The notes under the pieces: model-generated | What the model was told of the DNA's origin: nothing | The model's database searches: none | Seen by the model: the letters and a program-made list of their open reading frames with translations, nothing else | Part shown: positions 27,599 to 36,908 of the stretch, piece after piece | Position numbering within the stretch: the first letter of the stretch is position 1 | Layout of the letters: each line of letters starts with the position of its first letter | DNA from: Streptomyces formicae | GTDB lineage: Bacteria; Actinomycetota; Actinomycetes; Streptomycetales; Streptomycetaceae | Assembly (NCBI RefSeq): GCF_022647665.1 | Contig: NZ_CP071872.1 | Location: forward strand, 7,936,001 to 8,000,000 | DNA: 64,000 nucleotides | Direction of reading: 5' to 3' | Program-made: the position numbers and the translations under genes

Positions 27599-27671
27599 GC
27601 GGACGTGGCTCAGTTGGTAGAGCATCACCTTGCCAAGGTGAGGGTCGCGAGTTCGAATCTCGTCGTCCGCT
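27599..27671 (+). tRNA. tRNA-Gly (anticodon GCC), copy 2
   Basis: Same sequence as 23610-23682, same strand, with anticodon loop TTGCCAA. The two copies are a 73-base direct repeat about 4 kb apart. Confidence 0.96.
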
Positions 27672-27676
27672 CTGTG

Positions 27677-27714
27677 GAAGAAGCCCCCCGGCTGGTCGGC
27701 CGGGGGGCTTCTTC
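27677..27714. terminator. Bidirectional terminator between tRNA-Gly and purC
   Basis: GAAGAAGCCCCCCGGC pairs with GCCGGGGGGCTTCTTC around a short loop, a perfect 16-bp stem between convergent genes. Confidence 0.85.
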
Positions 27715-27730
27715 GTGTTCTTCGTGCCGG

Positions 27731-28630
27731 CTACGTCCAGGCGGTGCCGGTCAGCCGCTCGTACGCCTCCACGTACTTGGCGCGGGTCGCCGCCACCACC
27801 TCGTCGGGCAGCGCGGGCGGCGGCTGCTCGCTCCTGCGGTCCCAGCCGGAGGCCGACGAGGTCAGCCAGTCGCGCACGTACTGCTTGTCGTACGAGGGCT
27901 GTGCGCGGCCGGGCTGCCACTGGTCGGCGGGCCAGAAGCGGGAGGAGTCCGGGGTGAGCACCTCGTCCGCGATGACCAGCTCATCGCCGGCGAAGCCGAA
28001 CTCGAACTTGGTGTCGGCGAGGATGATCCCGCGCTCCCGGGCGATGTCCCGGGCGCGGCCGTAGACGGCGAGGGTCTTCTGGCGCAGCAGGGCGGCGGTC
28101 TCGGCGCCGACCTGGTGGGCCACCTCCTCGTACGACACGTTCTCGTCGTGGTCGCCGACGGCGGCCTTCGTGGCGGGGGTGAAGATCGGGGCGGGGAGCT
28201 CGGAGCCGTCCACCAGCCCCTCGGGGAGTGCGAGGCCGCAGACCGTGCGGGCCTCGTTGTACTCGGCAAGGCCGGAGCCGGTCAGATAGCCGCGTGCGAC
28301 GCACTCGACGGGCACCATGTCCAGCGCCTTGCAGACCAGAGTGCGGCCCGCCCAGTCGGCGGGAGCACCGGCCGGCAGGTCGGTGGAGAGCACGTGGTTG
28401 GGGACGAGGTCGGTCAGGCGCTCGAACCACCACAGGGAGAGCTGGGTCAGGACCCGGCCCTTGTCGGGGATCTCGGTGGGCAGCACCCAGTCGTACGCGG
28501 ACATGCGGTCGCTCGCGACCATCACGAGATCGCCCGACTCGGTCTCGTACAGGTCGCGCACCTTGCCCGTGTGGAGGTGGGTCAGCCCCGGAACCTGGAG
28601 CGGCTCGGGCTTTTCTACGAATCCGGACAC
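27731..28630 (-). CDS. purC: SAICAR synthase
   Basis: A 299-residue phosphoribosylaminoimidazole-succinocarboxamide synthase (purine step 8, CAIR plus aspartate with ATP). Recognisable blocks are HTGKVRDLYE, MVASDRMSAYDWVLPTEIP, CKALDMVPVECVARGYLTGSG, ILADTKFEFGF and IADEVLTPDSSRFWP. The GTG at 28630 follows GGAGG and gives normal length. A huge open frame extends upstream but has no PurC character. It is separated by a repetitive 160-base spacer from the next minus-strand gene. Confidence 0.97.
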   Translation of the reverse strand: MSGFVEKPEPLQVPGLTHLHTGKVRDLYETESGDLVMVASDRMSAYDWVLPTEIPDKGRVLTQLSLWWFERLTDLVPNHVLSTDLPAGAPADWAGRTLVCKALDMVPVECVARGYLTGSGLAEYNEARTVCGLALPEGLVDGSELPAPIFTPATKAAVGDHDENVSYEEVAHQVGAETAALLRQKTLAVYGRARDIARERGIILADTKFEFGFAGDELVIADEVLTPDSSRFWPADQWQPGRAQPSYDKQYVRDWLTSSASGWDRRSEQPPPALPDEVVAATRAKYVEAYERLTGTAWT

Positions 28631-28720
28631 GGTTCCTCCGCGTAGGTTGATCCAGGAACGCCTCGATTCTCTCCCACGGGGACGGAACGGTCGCGGACGG
28701 GGTCCGACGGGTCCGGTTCC

Positions 28721-28782
28721 TGGTCGCCCTGGTCGTCCTGAGGAGGTCGCCCTGGTCGTCCTGGTCGTCCTGAGCAGGCCGG
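28721..28782. repeat. Tandem CTGGTCGTC-type repeats
   Basis: The spacer upstream of purC contains GGTCGCCCTGGTCGTCCTGA twice and several extra CTGGTCGTC units. It looks like slippage-derived noncoding DNA. Confidence 0.6.
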
Positions 28783-28793
28783 CCTGGTCTCGC

Positions 28794-30263
28794 TCAGTCG
28801 CGCTTGCAGATGCGGTCGAGGAGATTGGCGGTCGCGCGCTGGATGCGGGTGTCCACATGGCCGGGACGGTCGAGCGCCGGGGACCAGGCGAAGGTGCCGG
28901 AGGCGAAGACGAGCGCGCCGGAGGGGGCGCGGTAGAGGGACGTCTCCTGGTGGCGGGTGGCGCCTTCGGTGTCCTGGTAGGGCGAGTGGGCGAGGAGGAT
29001 GCGGCCCTGGTGCTCGGGGAGCGGGGTGCGCGGGAAGTACCGGTCGGCCTCGCCCGCGACCAGGCCGGGGATCTCGTCGCCGTCGTCGGCGCCGGTCGTC
29101 TCCCAGAGCCAGTGGTCGGCGTTGCGCACCACCATGGGGCGCGGCTCGGGGACCCGGCCCGCGTACTGGATGCCGAGCAGCAGCTGCTCCGGCCGGTCGA
29201 TCTCGCGCCAGAGGGCGGGGCGGCCGGGGCCGCGGCGCTTGCGGCAGGTGAGGAGGCGGTCCGCGACGCCGGAAGGGGACGGGCCGAGCTCGACCTGCCA
29301 GTACATGGTGTTGGCGGAGAGGAAGACCAGGGAGGTGCCGTGGTCGCGGGCGAGCTCGGCGGTGCGGCGCATGGGCGCCGACCAGTACTCGTCGTGGCCG
29401 GGGAAGACCAGGCCGCGGTAGCGGGTGGGGTCGATCCGGCCGGCGTGCAGATCGCGGGTGTCGGCGTAGGCGAGGTCGTAGCCGTACCGCTCGGCCCAGC
29501 GGATGAAGTCGTATGCGTGGCCGACGTGGAGGGGCAGGCCCGCGCCCGCGTACGGACGGTCGAAGGAGACCGTGATCGCGGCGTCCTCCTCGCCGAGGAG
29601 CCGGCCGTTCTCGTCCCACGCGTGGTAGAGGCTGGCGCCGGTCCTGCCGTCCTCGGGATAGAGGTTGTACGCCTGCCAGGTGACGTCGGGGAGGAGCAGG
29701 AGCAGATCGGCGGGGTGGCTGTCGCGGACCGTGAACGGGATGTGCGAGCGGTACCCGTCGGCGGTGGTGAGGACGGCGACGTACGCCCCGATCGACCAGT
29801 ACGAAGGGACCTGGAGCCGCCAGGAGAGCCACCAGTGGTGGCAGGAGACCGTGCGGTCGGCGGTGAGCGGGGCGGGCTGGACGATGCCGGAGAGACGGGG
29901 GCTGGTGGTGATCTTGGCTGCTCCGTCGCCCCCGTAGTGACCGATGCGGTAGATGTCGACGGAGAACTGCTGCGGCGGGTCCACGGTGATGTGGAAGTCG
30001 ATGGCCTCACCCGGGGCCACGGCGCCGGTGGAGGCGAAGCCCTTGATCTGGCGGCGTACGTCGTCGGCGGTACGGGGGCCGCGAGCGCTCTTGCCGCGGG
30101 CGGCGGCCGGGTCCGGGTCCACGTACCAGGGCACGACCTGGCCGGTGTCGTCGAAGTAGTGCTCGCTGCCGCGCAGCCAGGGCAGCGGGCCCTGGCCGAA
30201 GGGGTCGCTGACGGCATGGGCGAGGGCGCCCGATTCCCACCGCCGGATCTGCTCCGCCCCCAT
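28794..30263 (-). CDS. N,N-dimethylformamidase large-subunit-like protein
   Basis: A 489-residue soluble protein resembling the C-terminal part of the N,N-dimethylformamidase beta subunit. It has PGEAIDFHITVDPPQQFSVDIYRIGHYGG, the block LLLLLPDVTWQAYNLYPEDG, and later GLVFPGHDEYWSAPMR and TGAFAWSPALDRP-like endings. These motifs form the binuclear-metal-type catalytic region of the family, but most actinobacterial homologues are uncharacterised, so amidase activity is only a suggestion. The ATG at 30263 follows GGAGGGG. It stands between purC and the M48-like gene on the same strand. Confidence 0.75.
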   Translation of the reverse strand: MGAEQIRRWESGALAHAVSDPFGQGPLPWLRGSEHYFDDTGQVVPWYVDPDPAAARGKSARGPRTADDVRRQIKGFASTGAVAPGEAIDFHITVDPPQQFSVDIYRIGHYGGDGAAKITTSPRLSGIVQPAPLTADRTVSCHHWWLSWRLQVPSYWSIGAYVAVLTTADGYRSHIPFTVRDSHPADLLLLLPDVTWQAYNLYPEDGRTGASLYHAWDENGRLLGEEDAAITVSFDRPYAGAGLPLHVGHAYDFIRWAERYGYDLAYADTRDLHAGRIDPTRYRGLVFPGHDEYWSAPMRRTAELARDHGTSLVFLSANTMYWQVELGPSPSGVADRLLTCRKRRGPGRPALWREIDRPEQLLLGIQYAGRVPEPRPMVVRNADHWLWETTGADDGDEIPGLVAGEADRYFPRTPLPEHQGRILLAHSPYQDTEGATRHQETSLYRAPSGALVFASGTFAWSPALDRPGHVDTRIQRATANLLDRICKRD

Positions 30264-30472
30264 CGCGCCCCTCCTTCGCTCCCCTGTCCTGTGGCGCCGC
30301 TTGTCAGCGCCGGCCCCCAGCACATCACATAACGCGCGTACTCCGTCACCGTTCGTCGCGAATTGACGTGAACGGAACGGGCTATTCCGGTCCTGGTCGG
30401 CCGTCGTGGGCCGACGTGGGCCGGGATCGGGCCGGGAGTGGACCGAGGGTCGGGCCGGTGTTCGGCCGGCCG

Positions 30473-32488
30473 TCAGACCAGACGGACGGGCTTCTCGGGG
30501 CGGATGCCCACCGCCACGAACCAGTCGCGCAGGGGATCCGGGTCGCCGTCCTCGACGAGACTGCGCACCCTGCCGCCGAGATCCGCGCTGCGCTCGCCCG
30601 CGATGAGGAGCGCCGGACCGTCGAGCCAGTCGAGGCCGGGTGCGGCGCCCGCGGTGTCGACGGCGGCGCAGCAGACCATGGCGGTGACGTGGTCGGCGAG
30701 CAGCTCGCGGGCGGTGCGGGGCGGCTGGAGCGGGAAGAGCGGCAGCGGCTCCGTCCCCCAGATGGCGACGGCGTCGCCGACGCCGTGCACCGCGTTGGCG
30801 GCGCACCGTGCGGAGCGCTCACGCGCGGCTTCCTCGCGCGCGACCTCGGCGCTGATCCCGGCGGCCAGCGCGGCGCCGGGGCCTTCCTCCTCGATGTCGT
30901 CCCCAGCCACGGCTTCGTCGGGCGCAGCCGCATCGCCCTGGCCGACGCGGCAGGCGCACCCGGCATCGGAGTCGGCGCCCGGCCTGATAGCGGCCCCCGT
31001 GATCGGCCCGGGTATCTCCGGCCCGGGTGTGCCCGGGCCGGACAGACCGGTGACGGGCGAACCGGTGACGGGCGGACCGGTGACGGGCGGACCGGTGACG
31101 GGCGGACCGGCGTTCGCGGAGGCGTCGCTTTCGTGCGCGGCGCTTCCGTGGGCGTCGCTTCCGTGGGGACACAGGCCCGGGGTCACACCCGAGAGATAGT
31201 CCACGACGCGGGCGAGGTTCGGCCCGGAGGGCGCCACGGCGGCGGGGCGGACGCCCAGCGCGTCCAGGACCCGGTGGAGGCGGGCCGCTTCCGTGCGCCA
31301 TTTGCGGTCCACGACCTCTTCCGGATACGCCTGCCAGTCCAGCGGCGACCAGTCCGCTCCGCCCTCCGCCGGGCCGCCGTGGAACAGGCGCGCGGCCAGC
31401 AGCGAAGCGGCCTCGTCGACCGTGCCCGGCTCCTCCAGCAGATCGCAGGCAGGGCGCTCGCCGAGCCGGGAGGCGAAGCCCTCGGCCAGCCGGTCGCGGC
31501 GGGAGAGCTCGGTCAGCGCGGAGACCACCCCCGCGTCGAGCCGGGACGGCCAGCGCCCCATCCGCCAGGCGGGCAGCGCGACCCGGGTCAGCAGCCGGTC
31601 CCATCCGGCGTAGGCGAGGCCGACCTGCTCCTGCGCGACGATCCGCAGGCCGTAGTCCACAGCCTGTGCACGCTCGGACGCGGCGGCGGCGACCCCCCGC
31701 TCCATCTCGGCGGCATGCACCCGGCAGCTGCGCAGCAGCATCTTGGCGACCCGGGCTGCCAGACCCAGCCCCGGTCCCCGCACCGGACCGAGCCCGGGGC
31801 GGGCCGCGGCCCCCACCGCGGCGTCGAGGCCGCGCACGAAGCGCCGGGCGGCGGCTATGTCCGGGTGCGCGGACGGTCCCGTACCCGCGACGACGGGGGC
31901 GAGCACGGCCCGGAGCTCCGCGACCCGCATCCACCACAGGAACGGGGAGCCGATGACGAGCACCGGCGCGGTGGGCGAGCGGCCGGCGCCGCCGGATATC
32001 GCAGGTGCTGCGACGCGCTTCGGAGCACGCGCGCGCTTCGGGTGCGACGCCCGGTGCGTCGCCGGATGCGTGCGGTCCTCGAGCCAGCTGTCGCAGTCCG
32101 GTGTGAGCGCTATGGCCGACGGCACGGGGACGTCCAGCCGGCCGGCCAGGTCCTCCACCAGCCGGTACAGATCCGGCGCCGACTCCTCGGCCAGCTCCAC
32201 CGTCGGACTGACGGCCGGTCTGGCCCGGGCGATCACCGCGGCGACGGCCGCCGCGACGAGCAGCACGACGACCGCGACCGACGTCACCGCCCAGCGCGCG
32301 GCATCCCAGCCTGCCCCGCCGATCCGGCCCGTGGCCTCGCCTGCCAGCAGGACGACGGCGACGGCGGCGGGCAGCAGTGCGACGGCCAGCGCCCTGCTGC
32401 GGATGCGCAGCACGGCGAGGGCCCGGGAGCGCGCAGCGAGCGCGCCCATCTCCTCACCGATACCGGTTCCGGCCACGGCCTGACTCAC
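30473..32488 (-). CDS. M48-like membrane protein lacking the zinc motif
   Basis: A 671-residue protein with two N-terminal membrane helices (about 32-50 and 65-85). It then has an M48-type start (APDLYRLVEDLAGRLDVPVPSAIAL) and the segment APVLVIGSPFLWWMRVAELRAVLAPVVAG. Active M48 peptidases have HExxH where this protein reads APVVAG, so the catalytic zinc site is missing. A Pro-Val-Thr-Gly tandem repeat (residues about 460-480) and a Gly/Pro-rich linker divide the C-terminal region. It is probably a degenerate, non-proteolytic membrane protein. Conserved neighbours are purC and purD. Confidence 0.7.
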   Translation of the reverse strand: MSQAVAGTGIGEEMGALAARSRALAVLRIRSRALAVALLPAAVAVVLLAGEATGRIGGAGWDAARWAVTSVAVVVLLVAAAVAAVIARARPAVSPTVELAEESAPDLYRLVEDLAGRLDVPVPSAIALTPDCDSWLEDRTHPATHRASHPKRARAPKRVAAPAISGGAGRSPTAPVLVIGSPFLWWMRVAELRAVLAPVVAGTGPSAHPDIAAARRFVRGLDAAVGAAARPGLGPVRGPGLGLAARVAKMLLRSCRVHAAEMERGVAAAASERAQAVDYGLRIVAQEQVGLAYAGWDRLLTRVALPAWRMGRWPSRLDAGVVSALTELSRRDRLAEGFASRLGERPACDLLEEPGTVDEAASLLAARLFHGGPAEGGADWSPLDWQAYPEEVVDRKWRTEAARLHRVLDALGVRPAAVAPSGPNLARVVDYLSGVTPGLCPHGSDAHGSAAHESDASANAGPPVTGPPVTGPPVTGSPVTGLSGPGTPGPEIPGPITGAAIRPGADSDAGCACRVGQGDAAAPDEAVAGDDIEEEGPGAALAAGISAEVAREEAARERSARCAANAVHGVGDAVAIWGTEPLPLFPLQPPRTARELLADHVTAMVCCAAVDTAGAAPGLDWLDGPALLIAGERSADLGGRVRSLVEDGDPDPLRDWFVAVGIRPEKPVRLV
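31046..31110. repeat. Four 15-base units coding for P-V-T-G repeats
   Basis: CCGGTGACGGGCGGA-type units repeat four times within the M48-like gene, in frame, giving GPPVTG repeats. Confidence 0.75.
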
Positions 32489-32728
32489 CCCCTCTGCCCC
32501 TCTGCCCTGCGGCGGCGTTGCTCACAGCCCCACTGTGGCACCCGCCACTGACATCGCAATGCCGGTGGGCCAAGTGCCGGAACGCATGCGCCGCACCCTA
32601 GTTGGGGGCCTCGGCGACCGTCATCCGTCTGGGGAAGCCGTCACTCGATGGAATGGCTTTGGGCAATGGTGATGACGGCAGGGGGAGGCCGTGGGTTCAG
32701 TCCCGTCGGCGCCTTCCGGCGCCGGGTT

Positions 32729-33979
32729 TCACTCCCCGGCGGCCTTGCGCGCGATGTCCGTACGGTGCTGCGAGCCCTCGAGCCTGATACGGCCGACTGC
32801 CGCATACGCACGCTCGCGGGCCTGCGCCAGGTTCGTGCCGGTCGCCGTCACCGACAGCACACGGCCGCCGGCGCTCACGACGGCGTCGCCGTCCTTCCTG
32901 GTCCCGGCGTGCAGGACGTACGCATGCGGGGCGTCCTGCTCCACGACGGCGTCCAATCCCTCGATCGGGTCGCCGGTGCGCGGCGTACCGGGGTAGTTGT
33001 GCGAGGCCACGACGACGGTGACGGCAGCGTCGTCACGCCAGTTGAGCGGGGGCTCGTCGGCGAGCGTGCCGTTCGCCGCGTTGAGCAGGACGCTCGCGAG
33101 CGGGGTCTTGAGCCGGGCCAGGACCACCTGGGTCTCGGGGTCACCGAAACGAGCGTTGAACTCGATCACCCGTACGCCGCGGCTGGTGATCGCCAGGCCG
33201 GCGTAGAGCAGTCCGGAGAACGGCGTACCGCGGCGGCGCAGTTCGTTCACGGTGGGCTGGAGCACGGCCTCCATGACCTCGTCGACCAGCTTGGGGTCGG
33301 CCCAGGGCAGCGGGGAGTACGCGCCCATGCCGCCGGTGTTCGGACCCTCGTCGCCGTCGAGGGCGCGCTTGAAGTCCTGGGCGGGCTGGAGGGGAAGCAC
33401 GGTCTCGCCGTCCGTGATGGCGAAGAGGGAGACCTCGGGACCGTCGAGGTACTCCTCGATGACGACCCGGTCGCAGGAGAGCGCGTGCTCGCGGGCCTTC
33501 TCCAGGTCGTCGGTCACGACGACGCCCTTGCCGGCCGCGAGACCGTCGTCCTTCACGACGTACGGGGCGCCGAAGGCGTCCAGCGCCTCGTCGATCTCCT
33601 CGGGCGTGGTGCAGACGTACGAGCGGGCCGTGGGCACGTTCGCCACGGCCATCACGTCCTTGGCGAAGGCCTTGGAGCCCTCCAGCTGGGCCGCCTCGCC
33701 GGACGGGCCGAAGCAGGGGATGCCTGCGGCACGTACGGCGTCGGCGACACCGGCGACGAGGGGCGCCTCGGGGCCGACGACGACGAGATCCGCCTGGAGC
33801 TCGCCGGCGAGCGCGGCCACGGCGGCGCCGTCGAGGGCGTCCACCTCGTGCAGCCGCGCGACCTCGGCGATGCCGGCATTGCCGGGCGCGCAGTGCAGAG
33901 CGGTGACGTCGGGGTCGAGGGAGAGAGAGCGGCACAGGGCGTGTTCGCGGGCGCCGCCGCCGATGACGAGGACCTTCAC
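32729..33979 (-). CDS. purD: Phosphoribosylamine-glycine ligase
   Basis: A 416-residue ATP-grasp enzyme of purine step 2. It opens MKVLVIGGGAREHALCRSL. Its ATP-grasp features are APYVVKDDGLAAGKGVVV, DGPEVSLFAITDG, NTGGMGAYSPLPW and NARFGDPETQVVL. Normal length. It lies 61 bases downstream of dnaX on the same strand. The 240-base gap downstream (32489-32728) holds no recognisable element. Confidence 0.97.
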   Translation of the reverse strand: MKVLVIGGGAREHALCRSLSLDPDVTALHCAPGNAGIAEVARLHEVDALDGAAVAALAGELQADLVVVGPEAPLVAGVADAVRAAGIPCFGPSGEAAQLEGSKAFAKDVMAVANVPTARSYVCTTPEEIDEALDAFGAPYVVKDDGLAAGKGVVVTDDLEKAREHALSCDRVVIEEYLDGPEVSLFAITDGETVLPLQPAQDFKRALDGDEGPNTGGMGAYSPLPWADPKLVDEVMEAVLQPTVNELRRRGTPFSGLLYAGLAITSRGVRVIEFNARFGDPETQVVLARLKTPLASVLLNAANGTLADEPPLNWRDDAAVTVVVASHNYPGTPRTGDPIEGLDAVVEQDAPHAYVLHAGTRKDGDAVVSAGGRVLSVTATGTNLAQARERAYAAVGRIRLEGSQHRTDIARKAAGE

Positions 33980-34040
33980 GGCAGCCAGGGTAGCCCGCGC
34001 GGCGGGCGTGACCTTGTGCGGGCCACCGAAGCGCTCGCAC

Positions 34041-36347
34041 CTACTCGTTTGTGTATTCCTCCACGACCGTGGCGCCGAGCTCCCGCACGATCAGGTCGTG
34101 ACCGGAGAGCGCGGAGTCCACGAGGTCCGGATCGTCCTCTTCCGGGATGTCGTCCTCGGGCGCGACGGGTGCGGGCCGGGCGGGAGCCTGCTGCACCGGC
34201 GCAGCGGATTGGGACGACTGCGACGGAGCAGCCGCGGCGCGCGGGGGCTCCTGGGCGGGCGGCTGCGCGGCGGGCCGGCCCTGCTGCGGCGGCTGAGGCT
34301 GGGGCGGGGACTGCGGTGCGGCCGACTGGGCGGGCCGAGGTGCCGGGGCCGGGCGGCTGCCGTAGCCGCCACCGCCGCCGGGCGCGGCCGGGGGTGCGCC
34401 CACGCCGCCCGACGGGTCGATGATCGCCTCGATCTTCCACTGGACGTTGAACTGCTCGGCCAGCGCCTGCCGCAGCACGTCCTCGCTGCCGCTGCTCGCG
34501 AAGTTGTCGCGGGCCCCGGCGTTGATGAACCCGAGTTGGAGGGTGGTGCCGTCGAAGCCCGCGACCTGCGCGTTCTGACTGAGCAGGATCCAGGTGAAGC
34601 GGCGCCGGTTCTTGACCGCCTCCAGGATGTCGGGCCACATGTTCCGCACCTGGGACGCGCCCTGGGCTGCACTGGGCGCGACGGCCTGGCTCGGGGGCTG
34701 GGGGGCGGCGGGCGCGGGCCGCTCCGGCGCCGGCGGCGCGGCAGGCGCGGTGCGCTCCTGCCCGGGGGCGGCGGCGGACGGCCAGGCACCGGGGCGCTGG
34801 GCGGCCGGCGCGGCGGCGCTCGGAGCACCCTGGGCCGCGGCACCGGAAGTCGTGGCACCGGGAGTCGCGGCGCTGGGCCAGGCACCGGGCCGCGGTGCGC
34901 TGGACTGCTCCTGGGCGGGCGGGGGCGGCGGTGCGGCTGCCGGTGCCGGTGCCGGCTGGGCTTCGGGCACAGCGGGCGCGGCCTGCGGCTCGGCCCCGGG
35001 GCCCGGACCCCGTACGGCCGCACGAGCAGCCGCCGGACCACCGGCCGCTCCAGCGGCAGGCACACCGGTCGGCACACCGACGGGACCACTGGCGGATCCC
35101 CCGACGGGGCCGTGCGGCCCGGGCGGCATGTGGGCGTCCGTCGCCGGTACGTACCCCATGGCGGGAGCCTGCGCGCCCGTCGAGAAGGTGGCCCCGCGCT
35201 CCAGCCGGTCGAGCCGTGCCTGCATCGAACGCTCGTCGTCGAACGCCGCGGGCAGCAGCACCCGGGCGCAGATCAGCTCCAGCTGCAGCCGCGGCGAGGT
35301 CGCGCCGCGCATCTCCGTCAGCCCGGTGTTGACGAGATCGGCCGCGCGGCTGAGCTCGGCGGCTCCGAACACCTGCGCCTGCGCCTGCATCCGCTCGACC
35401 ACGTCGACGGGGGCGTCGATCAGACCCTTCTCCGCCGCGTCCGGAACCGCCGCGAGGATCACGAGGTCCCGCAGCCGCTCCAGCAGATCGGCGACGAAGC
35501 GCCGGGGATCGTTCCCGCCCTCGATCACCCGGTCCACGACCTCGAACGCCGCGGCCCCGTCCCCCGCCGCGAACGCCTCCACGACCGCATCCAGCAGCGA
35601 CCCGTCCGTATAACCGAGCAGAGCCGTCGCCATGGCGTACGTCACACCGTCGTCGGCCGCGCCCGCGAGCAACTGGTCCATCACGGACATCGAGTCACGC
35701 ACCGACCCGGCCCCGGCGCGCACCACCAGCGGCAGCACGCCGTCCTCCACCGGGATGCCCTCCCGGCCGCAGACCTCCGCCAGGTACTCCCTGAGCGTGC
35801 CGGGCGGCACCAGCCGGAACGGATAGTGATGCGTCCTCGACCGGATCGTCCCGATGACCTTCTCGGGCTCGGTCGTGGCGAAGATGAACTTCAGATGCTC
35901 CGGAGGCTCCTCGACCACCTTCAGCAGGGCGTTGAACCCCGCCGACGTGACCATGTGCGCCTCGTCGATGATGTAGATCTTGTACCGGCTCGACGCGGGC
36001 CCGAAGAACGCCTTCTCCCGCAGCTCACGGGCGTCGTCCACACCACCGTGCGACGCTGCGTCGATCTCGATGACGTCGATCGACCCCGGCCCGTTCCGCG
36101 CGAGATCCCGGCAGGACTGGCACTCCCCGCACGGGGTCGGCGTAGGCCCCTGCTCGCAGTTCAGACACCGCGCGAGGATCCGCGCACTGGTCGTCTTGCC
36201 GCAGCCGCGCGGCCCGCTGAACAGGTACGCGTGATTGACCCGGTTGTTCCGCAGCGCCTGCTGCAGCGGGTCGGTGACATGCTCCTGCCCGATGACCTCG
36301 GCGAAGGACTCGGGACGGTAGCGGCGGTACAGCGCAAGGGACGACAC
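34041..36347 (-). CDS. dnaX: DNA polymerase III subunit gamma/tau
   Basis: A 768-residue clamp-loader ATPase. P-loop FSGPRGCGKTTSARILARCLNC leads into the four-cysteine zinc module (CLNC...CGECQSC). Walker B is IYIIDEAHMVTSAGFNALLK, with sensor ATTEPEKVIGTIRSR. A very long Ala/Pro/Gln-rich linker (about residues 400-560) follows. The tau-like C-terminal domain (VRNMWPDILEAVKNRRRFTWILLSQNAQV) binds the polymerase. The GTG at 36347 (VSSLALYRRYRPESF) is the family start; the frame open further upstream overlaps the promoter of nothing else but runs into the SRP RNA. Confidence 0.96.
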   Translation of the reverse strand: MSSLALYRRYRPESFAEVIGQEHVTDPLQQALRNNRVNHAYLFSGPRGCGKTTSARILARCLNCEQGPTPTPCGECQSCRDLARNGPGSIDVIEIDAASHGGVDDARELREKAFFGPASSRYKIYIIDEAHMVTSAGFNALLKVVEEPPEHLKFIFATTEPEKVIGTIRSRTHHYPFRLVPPGTLREYLAEVCGREGIPVEDGVLPLVVRAGAGSVRDSMSVMDQLLAGAADDGVTYAMATALLGYTDGSLLDAVVEAFAAGDGAAAFEVVDRVIEGGNDPRRFVADLLERLRDLVILAAVPDAAEKGLIDAPVDVVERMQAQAQVFGAAELSRAADLVNTGLTEMRGATSPRLQLELICARVLLPAAFDDERSMQARLDRLERGATFSTGAQAPAMGYVPATDAHMPPGPHGPVGGSASGPVGVPTGVPAAGAAGGPAAARAAVRGPGPGAEPQAAPAVPEAQPAPAPAAAPPPPPAQEQSSAPRPGAWPSAATPGATTSGAAAQGAPSAAAPAAQRPGAWPSAAAPGQERTAPAAPPAPERPAPAAPQPPSQAVAPSAAQGASQVRNMWPDILEAVKNRRRFTWILLSQNAQVAGFDGTTLQLGFINAGARDNFASSGSEDVLRQALAEQFNVQWKIEAIIDPSGGVGAPPAAPGGGGGYGSRPAPAPRPAQSAAPQSPPQPQPPQQGRPAAQPPAQEPPRAAAAPSQSSQSAAPVQQAPARPAPVAPEDDIPEEDDPDLVDSALSGHDLIVRELGATVVEEYTNE

Positions 36348-36428
36348 GCCTATGAGGTTATCGGGGCCCACCGACAACCGGCTCCGCCCGCCACCGGCAC
36401 CCCGCCCGTACCTCACGGAACGCAAAGC

Positions 36429-36514
36429 GCCCCTCACGCACCCGCCAGAGCCGACCTACCCTTGCTGCCTTCCGGCCCTGGGGGAGTTCAGTCAGATAGC
36501 GCCACGTGAGGGGC
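36429..36514 (-). ncRNA. ffs: Signal recognition particle RNA (small 4.5S type)
   Basis: On the minus strand, GCCCCTCACG at the 5' end pairs with CGTGAGGGGC at the 3' end. The apical region carries the universal SRP core CAGGGCCGGAAGGCAGCA with its GGAA loop and the AAGGGTAGG asymmetric side. The length of about 86 bases is right for the Alu-less bacterial form. It sits immediately upstream of dnaX, its usual place in Streptomyces. The RNA binds Ffh and targets nascent membrane proteins. Confidence 0.92.
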
Positions 36515-36590
36515 TCCGCACAGAGTACCTGATGGTGGGGGTGGGGAACGAGTTCGCGAGCACTCCTCGCCGTCATGTAATGTTTCCGGC

Positions 36591-36678
36591 GGAGGATTCG
36601 CCTAGAGGCCTAGGGCGCACGCTTGGAAAGCGTGTTGGGGGCAACCCCTCACGAGTTCGAATCTCGTATCCTCCGCCA
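36591..36678 (+). tRNA. tRNA-Ser (anticodon GGA)
   Basis: Acceptor GGAGGAT pairs with ATCCTCC plus discriminator G; CCA is encoded at 36676-36678. The anticodon loop is TTGGAAA, and the long variable arm (TTGGGGGCAACCCCTC) is typical of class II tRNAs. Confidence 0.96.
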
Positions 36679-36700
36679 GTGCCTCACCGGGCACGATGTC

Positions 36701-36732
36701 GAAGGGCCCCACCGCGAACGGTGGGGCCCTTC
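36701..36732 (+). terminator. tRNA-Ser(GGA) terminator
   Basis: GAAGGGCCCCACCG pairs with CGGTGGGGCCCTTC around a 4-base loop. The remaining bases up to 36908 show no feature. Confidence 0.85.
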
Positions 36733-36908
36733 GGCGTTGTCCGTCTCAGTTGGCCTTCGGCAGCTCCCAGAGCACATCGCCGACTTGCTGGGCGGCCTTC
36801 CGCAGCATCGTTCCGGTGACGTGCATGTACCGAGCGCGCATCCGGGCCGCTCCCCCAGGCCCCCCGCCCAGTGCGTGCTGCGAACTGCCTGCCGCGGGCT
36901 GCGGGCTG

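Noticed and set aside
30368..32551. A long plus-strand open frame
   Set aside because: It lies fully opposite the M48-like gene and has no plausible domain.
32640..32720. T-arm-like GTGGGTTCAGTCCCGT in the gap before purD
   Set aside because: Only three pairs support the stem, and no acceptor or anticodon stem can be built, so it is not a tRNA.
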